Shown here in pieces: positions 33,541 through 45,290 of a stretch of 64,000 bases of DNA (position 1 is its first letter; every line of letters begins with the position of its first letter). A program made the position numbers and the translations under genes. Under the pieces are notes generated by a model, which was not told where the DNA came from, did not search any database, and saw only the letters and a list, made by a program, of their open reading frames with translations. The DNA lies in contig BSBM01000436.1 in NCBI GenBank assembly GCA_027924585.1, positions 10,431,001 to 10,495,000 on the forward strand, read 5' to 3'. Origin of the DNA: Larix kaempferi (taxonomy: Eukaryota > Streptophyta > Pinopsida > Pinales > Pinaceae).

Positions 33541-33829
33541 TCAATGGTTAAAACTGAGAAGATTATCTTTCAAATATTTAGCATGCCAGGCAGTCTCTAT
33601 TTCATAATCAAGTTTAAGAGAGCCTTTTCTTTCAAACATTATACTCCCTATGTTGTATTTCTTCAAAATGAGATACTTGGTATGGTTCCTTGTCATGTGA
33701 CTTGAACATCCATTGTCATCATATATTGTTGATCCACATTCTTCCTTCTTTTGTTCTTCTAATTTCCTATTCCATACTTTTGTGCATTTTTCTTCATGTT
33801 TGACATGAGTATTCTCTTTCATGTTTTGT
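33541..33829 (-). pseudogene. pol: copia-1 protease/pre-integrase remnant
   Basis: The minus frame reads STIYDDNGCSSHMTRNHTKY, the retropepsin motif of copia elements (normally D-S-G-C-x-x-H-M-T). The catalytic Asp is kept but Ser is replaced by Asn. It ends in Y-L-K-D-N-L-L-S-F-N-H, the usual link to the integrase zinc finger. The upstream end (33829) is the gypsy insertion point; the rest of the protein is found on the far side, at 54618 and beyond. Confidence 0.75.
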
Positions 33830-35393
33830 TGTTGGGCCTGGCCCAAGTGGGGCATTTTTGTGCAAACCAAGTTTTGGAACTACAGAGCTAAGCGCAGTTC
33901 AGTTGGAGACTTTTTGGATAAGTCAGTTTTGGGAAGCTGCGAAGTTGAGCGCAGAGTAGCATCGGAAGAGCTGTGAGGAGTACATCACTGCGATGTGCCC
34001 AGTCTATGGAGATACGAAAAAGCAGAGTGTTGGACGGAAAGCGGCACATATTATGGTTAGACCATCGGTGGTCTATTTTTGGTAAAGATGCTCTATGATT
34101 ACCAAGCGGCGGGTAAGAGAAATGCAGAAGGAAAGCGACTGGTCGCACATCCAAAGAACCACTACATGAACCAGTCGCATAAGGTCGTTAGAGAAGGAAC
34201 GACTCGATGAAAGTGACCTGTTGGTGTGCGCGCGATAGAGGGGCTGATAGTGACGTGACCACATGTAGAGGATGGCCATGACGGAAGATTCACTACCAGA
34301 AGCAGCAAGTCCGGTTTTGGGAAAACCGCGACAATTTTGGGAAACATTAGGGTTTTTGCCTGCATATTGTAAAGACATGACCCACGGGCATGATCTATAA
34401 ATAAGACACATTTTGTAAGGGAAGGGTTAATCTCTAAGTTTGGGTTTTGAATCTCATTGTATGATCTGAGCAAGACCTGTTCGAGCTAGCCATTGTAAAG
34501 GCTCTGCAAGCTGTGTGCGCAGAGACCTATTGAGAGAGAAGATAGTATGTAGCTCAGTGCGCAGACTGGAACTGTTGTACCCTTTCCAAATGTTAATATA
34601 ACAATAGTTCCTGTGGACGTAGCCTCCATCCTAGGGGTGAAACATGTTAAATCTTTTGCAGTGTGACTATTTATGTGTTTGCATTTGCTTATTTGCTTAC
34701 AGTGTATGCTTGAGATCTTGCTTATTAGCTTATGTATTCGCCATGGAAGAATGAGATGGGAGTAATATGTTAAGTTTCGCATGTATGAATGAATGTTGGA
34801 TGTTTAACTACTCCTAAGTCTGAATGAATGCATCAGTTTGGTAAATAATCACATATGAGCGTAGAGTTCGTGTCGTGCAACTCCTTTGACGTGCAGCACC
34901 GGAAGTGAACAGTATTGGGTATTTCATCTATTTATATATGCCACGAAGTCCATAATCTAGGTAGTTGATGAATAAGATACATCATTGAGTATAACTTGCT
35001 GAAGTTAGCTAAATCCGAAGAGGAAGCATATAAGTCAATTGCGTTGTCCTGTTGATCGAAACCCATCTGAACCGCGCAGTCCGTGGATGCACTGGTTGTG
35101 CAAGCATCTTAGCTTGTAGAAGTGTTAGCTGCGAAGTAGAAGACTTCGCACAGTCTTAAGCCCGTAGTGCGAGTCCCGCAGTGAGCTGCGCATTGGATCT
35201 GTCTAAACAACTCATCACATAGCTGTGGAAACCTGATTCCGCAGCACCCCCATAGCTTCGCCTCGAGTGAGACCTCAGTCTGTTCGCAGATGTTTTTGAA
35301 AGGGCCGGTGAGAAGGGGTTTTGTTGGTTAAGTTAAACTGCGAAGAACCTAAGTCTACATTGGAAACCTATAGAACAGTATAGTAAGCCAACA
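33830..35393 (+). repeat. 5' LTR of the nested gypsy element
   Basis: 1564 bp, TGTTGGGCCTGG...AGTAAGCCAACA, with a perfect 6-bp terminal inverted repeat TGTTGG/CCAACA. A TATA box, TATAAATA, lies at 34396-34403. It matches 53030-54617 along its full length with many C/T and G/A differences, as expected from decay of methylated cytosines. ORFs within it are not genes. Confidence 0.92.
34396..34403 (+). promoter_or_regulatory. TATA box of gypsy 5' LTR
   Basis: TATAAATA in the context gatctataaataagacac, conserved in the 3' LTR (53611-53618). It would start the genomic RNA. Confidence 0.7.
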
Positions 35394-35580
35394 AATGGTT
35401 TTGTTGCCACGCTAAGAATCCGTGATGAGTTGAAGATGTGATGTGCGATGAAGAAGAAGCTTCGTTGGGTATTGATGTTTAGCATCCAGACAAGAAAGAA
35501 ATATGGGCTTGGTGTGACAATATAGAATGAGATTTCGCAAGGAAAGAAAATAGACACCACATCTCTTTGACATCCAGTGG
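35394..35580 (+). other. gypsy leader with possible primer-binding site
   Basis: Begins AA, then TGGTTTTGTTGCCACGC. TGG two bases after the LTR is where a tRNA-complementary primer site should start, but I cannot assign the tRNA. No other feature. Confidence 0.4.
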
Positions 35581-35946
35581 TTGAACAAATACCTGTGGAA
35601 AGACATTCACGAAATATTTTGGGCATCTTTTGGAAACGAGCTACACGAGTGGTTGTTAAGGCTCACAGAGCACAAAAACTGTACCCCACGAGACGTACCG
35701 ACAGAGTGGACACTAGAGCTCATTGAAAGGCTCAAAGCAATAGACAGTCCATTCACGCGAGCAGTCGACTTCTGGGTTGACAGTACGCTACAAAGCTTCG
35801 TGACGGAGTTTGTTGTGGACATGCTAAAGTCCTATAGTGCAGCAGAAGCAACGTTTTTCAAGGGTTTCAGAGGTAAGTACCTAAACAACCTCAGTTTATA
35901 CATAAAAATGATTTTAGCCAAGAAAGACGTTTTTAGAATGCAGTGA
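35581..35946 (+). CDS. Small ORF upstream of gag, unknown function
   Basis: 121-codon open frame starting MNKYLWKDIHEIFWASFGNE; acidic and aromatic in the N half and basic at the end (KMILAKKDVFRMQ). It is intact although the rest of the element is full of stops. I do not recognise it. A strong splice-donor consensus (cagag|gtaagtac) sits inside at about 35871, so the true exon may end there. It may be the N-terminus of Gag or a separate leader protein. Confidence 0.4.
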   Translation: MNKYLWKDIHEIFWASFGNELHEWLLRLTEHKNCTPRDVPTEWTLELIERLKAIDSPFTRAVDFWVDSTLQSFVTEFVVDMLKSYSAAEATFFKGFRGKYLNNLSLYIKMILAKKDVFRMQ

Positions 35947-35962
35947 AATTTTTGAAACTGTA

Positions 35963-37566
35963 ATGGTCAATAACATTTTTAGTGAGTCTGACAAAGAGAC
36001 ACATACTTTGAGAAGTGGAAAAATATATAAATATACACCTAATAAGAATGCTAGTGTACATGGACTCCGCGTAGATATTGATTCACAAGCCGAACTTGGT
36101 AGCCAAGCCGCACCTCAATCTTCCACCTATCAGCCTATTACTCCGCAGAATCCACTAGGTGTGAACACCATGCCTCCCATTGCACAAAATCCACCAGTTC
36201 AGAACCCCCCAGCTGTGAATATCCCTAGCACTCAGAACATTCTGGATCAGAATGTTCTGCGCAATACCTCTTTCATTTTTACCGCTTAGAACCTTGCGTA
36301 GAACCCTGCACCACCTAGGAGAAGGATAACTGATGATATCAAGATGCCGATATTCAAGGAAATGGGTCTAGAAGACCCTGATCAACATTGGTTTCTATGT
36401 GAAGCCATGTGGAGAGTTAAGCAAGTTCAAGATGACGCTGTCAAGCAAGCGCAGCTCATCACTACTTTCATAGATAGAGCATTGCATTGGTTCATGAAAT
36501 ATTCGTAGGGACAAAATAGAACCCTGGTAGAAATCAAGGCTGCACTCTTAGCAGAATTTAAGAAACTGAAGTCGGAATCACAATGTATAATAGAGTTAAA
36601 AGAGATCAAACAGGAACCTAATGAGACAGTATGGGAATTTGGCCAGAAATTTAAGACACTGTTGGACCAAGTAAGCTTCGTTATAGCACCGCAACAACAC
36701 TAGGAATGGTTTATAGTTGCGTTGTTGCCACATATTAGACTGTCGTTGATGTAGGAGAAAGTGGCTTCGCAAGTAGAAGCCTTGGATATCGCGATGAAGT
36801 TAGAAGCTTCACCCATTGGAGAAACTAGCACCGGGATGTCTCAGATTCAGACCCAGTTGGCTACCTTGACACTACAGCTACAAGATATCAAGAAAGGAAA
36901 GCAAGAGAGACAAGAATTCTGGTGTATAGGTTGTAAGGGGGAAGGACACACTAAGGATCATTATCCTTTATTCCAAAAATTCCTTAACATGGGTGCACCA
37001 AACCCATTAAATAAAAACCAAGGACCATGGTGTGAGATCTGCAGAACTAGAGGACACCGTCTAGAGGACTGCTACTTAATTTAGAAATATGTAAGAACAC
37101 CTAAAAATACTGTAATTTCTGTAAGTCAGTTGGCCATGATGAGTCCAACTGCCACGCATATGAGCTCATGTTGGAAAGGAAGAAAGATATTGAGCATATG
37201 TATGGAGGAGTATACAGAGTCCAAGAAGAGACTCCGTAGAAACAATATAATGTATAGCACGATCAGGGACCATACAGAGGATGCGGAGGATACCGCGGGA
37301 GAGGAAGGAATGTCGAACCAACACAAGGACGAGGCCGAGGTCAAGTAATCTGTTATAACTGTGGCCAGCCAGGCCATGTGTCCAGAGACTATACCAATGA
37401 ATGCACTACTTGTAGCTATTTCAAATACTTTAAGCATGTTATTGAGCTCTTTCCAGTATTAGCTACAGAAATGCAGAAAAGAAAGCAAGAACCACAAAAT
37501 CCGAACATTCAGTTGATTGCAGCAGAGAGGAGGCCTGCGGATCCAAGCATCAATTTAGTGACATGA
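35963..37566 (+). pseudogene. gag: gypsy gag with several zinc knuckles
   Basis: Starts MVNNIFSESDKETHTLRSGK, followed by a Pro/Gln/Asn-rich linker. The gag core lies at about 36330-36780: P-R-R-R-I-T-D-D-I-K-M-P-I-F-K-E, then A-L-H-W-F-M-K-Y and P-N-E-T-V-W-E-F-G-Q-K-F. Zinc knuckles follow: C-I-G-C-K-G-E-G-H-T-K-D-H (last Cys lost), C-E-I-C-R-T-R-G-H-R-L-E-D-C (intact), and C-Y-N-C-G-Q-P-G-H-V with a C-T-T-C pair downstream. In-frame stops occur near 36288, 36508, 36701, 36752 and 37082, and the frame changes. Non-functional. The core corresponds to Retrotrans_gag. Confidence 0.8.
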
Positions 37567-38441
37567 AGTGGCGCTACGACAGGGAGGGAAGGAGGACTAG
37601 AAGCTTCGAATTCTAAAGACTTTAACACTAAGTAGACCCCTCTTGAAGCTATATGGATAAGAAAAGCGACTGGGAAAGCACCTGCTTTCAACTTGGAGAA
37701 AAACAAAGAAGTCTTTGAAGAAGCACATGATATATTCAAAGGGTCAAAACCCAGGTCACCAAGAATCCCGTTGCGCAGTGAAATACCGCATATAGAAGAT
37801 ATGTCCGTTGCTTATGAAAAAATGAGCACCATGGTAGAGACAGCACCTCTGTTGCGCAGTTCCTAAGGAGTTGCATGAAGTTGCTGAAGAGCACAGGCGC
37901 TATAGCGGAGTTGCAAAAACTGTTAAATCAATATGAATCACAAAGCGAAATGGAGACTACCGATAGAGCAGTTCACCAGATCAAGAAACACAAAAGATTA
38001 GGCCGAGAAATGAGGCTTAGTGCACAGATAGGAGATTATGAAATCGATGAGATCATCCTTGATCTGGGATCTGAAGTAAATGTCTTAACAAAACAGACAT
38101 GGTAGTAAATGGGGAGACCAAAGTTGTTATGGTCACCTATCCAGTTGAGAATGGCTAACCAGGAGAAAGTCATACTTTTTGGAAGGTTATCCAACATTAT
38201 TGTTGACATTGATGGAGTGCAAAGTCATGCAGACTTTGAGGTTATCGAGATTGTGGATGATAGTCAGCCGTATCCAACACTGTTGGGTATAGATTGGGCA
38301 ATGGATAACCTCGCTATTATAAACTTGAAGACAAATAGGATGATCTTTGAAGGAAAGCATCTCAAGGTCATCGCACCACTGGACCCTTCATATGGAGAAA
38401 TATACAGCGAGCCGATTTAGGAAGAATCCAGAGCTCAAGAT
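37567..38441 (+). pseudogene. pol: gypsy aspartic protease region
   Basis: 37875-38105 contains the active-site strand I-I-L-D-L-G-S-E-V-N-V-L (D-x-G-S type). After a stop, 38109-38420 continues with L-R-M-A-N-Q-E-K-V, then P-Y-P-T-L-L-G-I-D-W-A-M-D-N, the second half of the retropepsin fold and flap. The catalytic Asp is kept. The two halves are in frames separated by a stop at 38103-38105. In the intact element it would have cut the polyprotein. Confidence 0.75.
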
Positions 38442-39152
38442 TTGGACCGCCTTTACAAGATGACTGCGAACCAGAAAGACTATATTAATCCTACTATGGA
38501 TGGAACACTGAGCTGGAGATGTGACAACTCTTGCATATCAGACTATGGCGTAGGTTTGGAGAACTGGCAAAGTCGTATGCATGAAATATCTGCAAGGAGA
38601 TGTGCGCGGGTCACAAAGTCACTACACTGGATTGGAAAGAAGGTAAGCCTAATTCCCACATTTGATGGTTTATCTGATGTTTATTCCTTTATCAAAGAAT
38701 ATACTGTAGCAATTGTAGACGAGCATCACTTACCAGCACTAGACATGGCACTGTGCAAGACACCTGCCAAATGGTGGGTCGCGCATAAGCAGACATTGAC
38801 CACATGGGATCAGTGCAAAATCATGATGTAGATTAGGTTTGCTGACAAAGTTACACTGGCCTTTGAAAAATACAATGGACAGACAGATCCGAGGGATCAT
38901 ATTGAAATATGTTCACAAGCATGGAAGGAGAGACCACAGACAGAATGGGTGCATATGTTGTACATACATTGGAGGAACAGATCCCAAAAAAGTGGTATCT
39001 AGATATGGAGTTGCACAGAGGAACCACAGATTAGGCCATGCTGACTACGAACTTCCAGAAGACCTTCAGTTTTGAAGATGAAAGCCCGACCATAAATGAT
39101 GCCTTGCACGTTATTAAGGAAAGAATATTCAGATCAGACTTCCCACATAGAT
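38442..39152 (+). pseudogene. Second gag-like module between protease and RT
   Basis: Reads MDRLYKMTANQKDYINPTMD, then L-I-P-T-F-D-G-L-S-D-V-Y-S-F-I-K-E-Y, then D-M-A-L-C-K-T-P-A-K-W-W-V and (after a stop at 38829) I-R-F-A-D-K-V. F-D-G followed by A-K-W-W and a late I-R-F is the pattern of a retrotransposon-gag helical domain, a second one in addition to 36330-36780. It is separated from RT by the copia-2 insertion at 39153 and continues at 46451 (N-M-T-L-E-E-F-F-G-A-D-N). Function unknown; possibly a duplicated capsid-like or linker domain. Confidence 0.55.
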
Positions 39153-39755
39153 GTTAAAGTTTGAGCATTAATTCACAATACTCTAGAATATTTACTGAGA
39201 GAATAACATATACAGTATATCAATGCATGACAATCACAATAAGCATGACAAGCATCACAAGAATCAAAAGCATGAGAGACAAGAGACACAGAGTTTCCGT
39301 GGGAAAAACCCTAAGGTGAAAAACCCCACAACTTCCTCAGAGATAGAGAGAGCAATGGCTCAACCAAAGTACAACCAAAATACACTGAGATAGTCTCCTA
39401 GTAGCATATGATCCTCCTCCTCACTAGTGCGCCACTTTCTGAGTGAGAGTGAGATACTTTTCCGAGTGATCTAAATAGAGATCACCTGATATCTATTTAT
39501 ACTAATCGGTTTGCCCAGTGACCTTATGGGGCCGACTTGTCTAGCTAGGTACATCCACATTATAATATATATAATTCAGGGCCGACCCCACATGGTGGTC
39601 TAATAACCCATCGGCAAGTACACACACTTGCGACACTTGTCAATCCACATGACGACACTTCCTTATAGAGGAATAACACATCTCTGATAAGGGTACAATA
39701 AATATATCTGAAATACATAGATGAAATACATTCCGAAGTTACATATACATCAACA
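39153..39755 (-). repeat. 3' LTR of copia-2
   Basis: 603 bp, minus-strand TGTTGATGTATATG...CTCAAACTTTAACA. TATA box (rc TATAAATA) at 39494-39501. Confidence 0.96.
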
Positions 39756-39765
39756 CTCCCTCTTA
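39756..39765 (-). other. Polypurine tract of copia-2
   Basis: Minus strand TAAGAGGGAG directly before the 3' LTR; primes plus-strand DNA synthesis. Confidence 0.85.
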
Positions 39766-40007
39766 ACTAGGAAGGTATTTCTCGACACAGATCTGCTAGA
39801 CAAGTCTTCTTCTCGGGATCATCATCATCGATGCATCGTCATCGTCATCGTCACTACTGCTGCTATCTCAACCAATCTCTGACTCTACTCGTCATAGGAA
39901 GTTCTACAGAGCCAGTCCTTTTTCATACTGGATGTAGGCCCACCACCTGTAGGTCTTCATCATCACTGGCCATACTATGGAATCCTCAGGACTTATTACA
40001 TGCGTCA

Positions 40008-40590
40008 CAAAACCTTGAAAGAGCATCCCAGGTTGTTACGAGCACACGGCTCTACCTATAGGTTCCCCCAGGGCCATATTATATGTGACCTCACCACAAA
40101 ACCTCGCAAGAGCATCCCAGGCTGTTACGAGCACGCATCTCTACCTATAGGATCTCCCAGGGATAGATTATATGTGGTCACCACAAAACCTCGCAAGAGC
40201 ATCCCAGGCTATTACGAGCACGCAGCTTTACCTATAGGATCTCCCAGGGACAGATTATATGTGGTCATGGCAAAACCTCGCAAGAGCATCCCAGGACTTA
40301 TTACGGGCACACAACCCAACCTATCGGATCTCCCAGGGACAGATTATATGCCATAGGACAAAACCTCGAAAGAGCATCTGCCAGATATCCCAGGGCATGA
40401 ATTACATGCCATAGGAAAAACCTTGAAAGACTATCTACAGATCTCCCAGGGCCAAATTATATGTCCTCCCAGAGCAAAACCTCGAAAGAGCATTTGCCAG
40501 ATATCCCAGGGCACGAATTACATGCCATAGGCAAAACCTCAAAAGACTATCTGCAAATCTCCCAGGGCCAAATTATATGCTCATCTGCAC
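40008..40590 (+). repeat. Tandem repeats in the copia-2 3' untranslated region: 4 x 87 bp, then 4 x about 58 bp
   Basis: Units start caaaacct(c/t)g at 40008, 40097, 40184, 40271, 40359, 40416, 40475 and 40532. The first four contain agcatcccagg, a tacgagcac segment and cctataggatctcccaggg. The last four are shortened forms in two alternating types (catgaattacatgccatagg; gggccaaattatatg). They lie between the stop of pol and the PPT. The plus-strand ORF 40000-40356 is produced by the repeat and is not a gene. Confidence 0.9.
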
Positions 40591-41120
40591 AACCTGATCC
40601 ACGGCCATAGAGTATCAACCTGATACTCACCATACATCATCCTGATGTACACATGATCATCCTGATCATCATCACTGCAACATCCTGCTGCATGTCATCT
40701 AGAGCAACATCCTAAAGCTCGTCATCCATGATCATCCTGATCATACAATGCATCTACCTGATGCATACCAAGTATCTGCCTGATACATATCATCATACAT
40801 GATCCACCTAATCATACAGTGTATCCACCTGATACAAATACAAATACATGATACATATCACCATACATGATCCACCTGATACATATACAGATACATGGTC
40901 CAAGCATCCAACATGATGCATATACAAAAATACATACACATGATCCAACTGATCATATCCAACATCCAAAATGATGCATACATACATATAAATGATCCAA
41001 CTGATCATATCCAGCATCCAACATGATGCGTACATACATATAAATGATCCAACTGATCATATCCAGCATCCAACATGATGCATACATACATACATAAAAC
41101 TGATCCAACTGATCATACAA
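40591..41120 (+). repeat. Short CATCCTGAT-type and 52-bp repeats in the copia-2 3' region
   Basis: 40610-40930 is a degenerate array of catcctgat/tgatccacctgatacat words. 40941-41120 has units starting tgatccaactgatcatatcc at 40941, 40993, 41045 and 41101 (period 52-56). It gives small spurious minus-strand frames (40808-41159). Confidence 0.8.
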
Positions 41121-41252
41121 AGCAGAAACCAGAACATCATCCTGATGCTCATCATCCAACGCTTACATCCACAGCCATGTGAAGGATCCTCCTTCCAACA
41201 TGCTTGGAATGGCTTCAGCAAATGTGTCCATCACTTCTTCCTCGAAGTGTCA

Positions 41253-44200
41253 TCAATCCGAAGAACACCAAGCCTCTCTCTGAAGTACTCGAACTTCACC
41301 CTGGCTGGCTAGTGGCTTCGTCAGCACATCTGCAATCTGCTCGTCCGTCGCAACATACAGGAGCTTCATAGCTCCTCTCTGCACCATATCTCTGATATAG
41401 TGATATTTGATCTCTATGTGTTTCGACCTATCATGAAACACTAGGTTCTCGGACAGCTTCACACAACTCTGGTTATCACAAAAGATACCAGTAGCATCCA
41501 ACGGGAGATCAAATAACTCAGATAGTAGCTTTCGTAGCCATACTGCCTCACAACTAGCTGAACAGGCTGCAACATATTCTGCCTCAGCTGTACTCAGTGC
41601 TACGTAGGACTGCTTCCAGCTAAACCAAGAGATCACACCTAATCCCATACTGAAGCAACATCCAGATGTGCTCTTCCTATCTGTAGCACTGCCAGCCCAA
41701 TCTGAATCAACATAACCCTGCAGGTTAAACTTTTGATTCGCTTCATACTTGAGCCCATAATCCACTGTACCCTTCAGGTACCTCAGAACATGCTTTACAG
41801 CAACCAGGTGAACACTCCTTGGATCTGTCAGGAACTGACTCAATGTGTTCACAGCAAAGCAAATGTCTGGTCTCGTGTTCGTCAAGTACATCAAGGACCC
41901 AATCATCTGACGATACATAGAGACATCAACTGGCTCAGATAAAGCATCACATAGAAGCTTCAGATTCGATGCCATAGGTGTGGCCATGTCCTTGCAATCC
42001 ATCATCCCAAATCTCTTCAGGATATCTACTGTGTACTTCCCTTGACCAAGGAAGATCCCACCTGCACTCTGCCACACCTCCATACCTAGGAAATAGTGCA
42101 TCATTCCCAAATCTTTCATATCGAATTTAGCAGCAAGCTTCCTCTTAGTATCTGCAATCAGTCTGTCATCTCCTATTACAAATAAGTCATCCACATACAG
42201 GAGTAGAATCACAGGATTCCCTTCCTCAACCTTGTAGTAAAGGTTGGAATCCGCTTTACTCTTGGTAAAGCCCAAACTAGATAGGAAACTGTCCATCCTA
42301 CCATACCAAGTTCTGGGAGCTTGTTTCAAGCCATACAAGGCTTTCTTCAATCTGCATACAAATGACTCCCTGTCATGTACTTCAAAATCGAGTGGCTGCT
42401 CCACATATACTTCCTCTTCAACTACACCATTCAAGAAAGCAGTCTTGACATGCATCTGGTGTATTTTCCATTTCATTGTTGCAGCCAAGGCAAGTACTGT
42501 TCTGATGGAAGTATACCTGGCTACAGGTGCAAAAGTTTCTTCATAATCTATTCCCTCTTTCTGAGAGAAGCCACGAGTTACGAATCTTGCCTTGTATTTC
42601 TCTACACTGCCATCTGCAGCATGCTTGATTTTGTAGATCCATTTGGAAGTCACAACAGACTTCTCTTTAGGTCTTGGGACAACATCCCAAACATCATTCT
42701 TCATTATTGATTGGTATTCCTTAACCATGGCATCCTTCCATTCTTTCTTTTCCGCTGCTTCTTCATAACTGGAAGGCTCTTTGTTCATAATGTCACAGAG
42801 TAAAGCAACATAGCTGGTATGTGATCTGGTTCTCTTCTTTGCTCTGTGTTCTTCTTCTGGAATGCCAAATCTTTCTGCATCTTGAATGAGCTCTCTAGCC
42901 CATGCAGGTTTCCTCTTGTGAGAGTTATCCTCATGGGGTGGATCTACAGGTTCTTGTGGATCTTCAAACTCACGAACAACTTCTGGAACTTCTTCAGTCA
43001 TGGTAGTGTCTTGAAATCTAGTTTCCTTAGGTTCTTCATAAACTTCAATAGGTGCCTTCCTTGATTTGATGAATGCCGAGTTTTCATCAAATGTTACGTC
43101 CCTGCTGACATCAATCTTCTTGAACCCTGGAAAGTATATTCTGTAAGCCTTCGAGCTTTCACTGTAACCCACAAAGATATCCTTCTTTCCTGAAGGATAT
43201 AGTTTAGTCCTCTTTTCCTTTGGGACATGAGTGTATACTGGACAACCAAATATTATGAGATGGCTGACTTCAGGTTTCTTACCAGAAAAGACCTCTTCTG
43301 GTGTCTTGTTATCCAATATCTTGTGGGGTGTTCTGTTCTGCACATATATAGCTGTTCTAGCTGCTTCTACCCATAGATGCATAGGTAGATCCTGGTCATG
43401 TAGCATTGCCCTTGCTGCTTCCATGATAGTTCTGTTCTTCCTTTCTGCAACTCCATTTTGTTGAGGATTATAAGGAGTAGTCAACTCCCTCTTAATCCCT
43501 GAATCATTACAAAGCTGCTTGAAGTCACCTGAGGTGAATTCTCCACCATTGTCGGATCTGGATGTTTTGATCTTCTTGTCAGTTTGATTCTCCATAAAGG
43601 TTTTGAATTCCTTGAACTTATCAAACACCTCATATTTGTTCTTCAAGAAGTATACCCAAGTCTTCCTGGAGAAGTCATCAATAAATGAGACATAATAAAC
43701 ATACCCACTCAAAAAACTGGATGACATAGGACCACATACATCTGAGTGGATGATTTCCAAGAAATCTTTTGCCTTGCTTTCACTACTTGGGAAAGCCTTC
43801 TTAATGTTCTTACCTTTTGCACATCCTTTGCAAACACCTTCATGTTTGGTCTTGATTTCAGGAAGACCCTCTACAGCCTTGCTTGCAATTGGAAGTGCCC
43901 TATAGTGCATATGAGCAAGTCTTCTATGCCAAAGTTCACTTGGCTCCATGGATTCATGCACCATGGCATGTTCAGGTTGTCCCTTCAATTTATACAACCC
44001 TCCCTCTTGCTCTCCAATCACTACTGCATCATCTATAGTCTTTCCCTTTTGTCACATTAGGACTTGGCCATCCACAAATGCAACCCTCATACCTTTTGCA
44101 TCCAAAGCAGAGATGGAGAGTAAGTTCTTCTTGAGCCCAGGTACATAAAGGACTTCTTTCATCTTCAAAGATTTTCCAGAATCTAGGTTGTAGGAGGCTT

Positions 44201-45290
44201 CACCACTTCCTTTGATTGGGTATTGATAATCATCCCCAAGTTTCACCTTATGGGGTGATTCATGTTCAGATAGATTCACAAAAGATTCCTTAAACCCAGT
44301 CATGTGTTTGGAAGCTCCACTATTAATCAACCAATCATTAAAACCATGGGATATGGTACCTGTGAGAGCAGAGATTAGAACATACTCTTCTTCACTTGAT
44401 GAGTCAACATCACTATCATCACTTTCTGCCCTAGCCTTCTTCTTTGGAGGTTTATCATCCTCGGCAGCATGAGCATGAAACTTTCTTTTGCTACCCTTCT
44501 TCTTCTTGCTGGAGTTGTTGTTATTATTCCTTTTGTTCTTGGGACAATCTGAAGCAAAGTGACCCTTCTCATTGCATGTGAAGCATCTTAGATCCTTCTT
44601 ATTCTTTTGATAGGATCTCTTGTGGTGAGAGTGCTCCTTCTTGGGCTTGCTTCTTTTGGTGTGAGCTGCAAGAGCTTGATCTTCACCTCCCATCTTTTCC
44701 TCACGGGCTATAAGTCTAGCTTCTTCTTGAGAGCATTCTTCCCGCAATATGTTGAAGGAGATCAACTTCTTCCTTGCACAAATTCCTTGAATAAAGGAAT
44801 CCCATGAACTGGGTAGGCCATTTAGAGTGGTCATCACCACTTCACCATTCTCCACCATTTCATACACTGCTTCTAGTTGTTCATTGATCTGGGAGACCCT
44901 TGAAAAATAATATTGAATGGTTTCTCCATTCTGAAACTTTACTCCTTTCAATTGGTTCCGCAGGGTCATCTTCCGATTTATGTTCTTCCCTTCAAATAGC
45001 TTGGTCAAAGAGTCAAACATCTCCTTGGGTGTCTTAAGAGAAGACACATGGGGTACGAGATGGTCTTTGATAGAATTAACAATGATTCTCTTTGCCTTGA
45101 CCAAGTTCTTCTTATGCAATACCTTGGCCTCTTCATCCTTTGGGATAGGGATGTCTTCTTTTATATATGAGTCCAACTCATTCTCTTCTAGGATTAACCC
45201 AATCCTATACTTCCAGGCTCGGAAGTTATCAGCCCCTTCAAGCTCATCCTCAAGCTTGGTGTGGAGAGACATCTTTAAAGAGTACTTCAA
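41253..45290 (-). pseudogene. gag-pol: copia-2 gag-pol polyprotein with one internal stop
   Basis: Single frame from 45290 (Met-7 at 45272, MSLHTKLEDELEGADNF, is the more family-like start) to 41253, about 1345 codons, broken only by TGA at 44052-44054. Gag (UBN2 type) has knuckle C-F-T-C-N-E-K-G-H-F-A-S-D-C and a Lys/Asn-rich then acidic linker. The protease motif is W-L-I-N-S-G-A-S-K-H-M-T, with the catalytic Asp changed to Asn. The pre-integrase zinc finger is L-W-H-R-R-L-A-H-M-H...C-K-G-C. The integrase triad lies in I-H-S-D-V-C-G-P, R-S-D-N-G-G-E-F and G-V-A-E-R-K-N-R. RT has L-L-Y-V-D-D-L-F-V. RNase H has V-D-S-D-W-A-G, T-A-E-A-E-Y-V-A and F-C-D-N-Q-S-C. The stop and the protease change each disable it. 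Confidence 0.95.

Noticed and set aside
34073-34782. Minus-strand ORFs in the gypsy LTRs (also 53088-53898)
   Set aside because: Present only because the LTR sequence is duplicated; no domain, and the LTR is not coding.
40000-41159. Small ORFs and a possible CRISPR-like array
   Set aside because: Units are contiguous tandem repeats inside a retrotransposon 3' region, without unique spacers; the ORFs follow the repeat period.
41733-43464. Plus-strand ORFs inside copia-2
   Set aside because: Shadows of the long minus-strand gag-pol frame.
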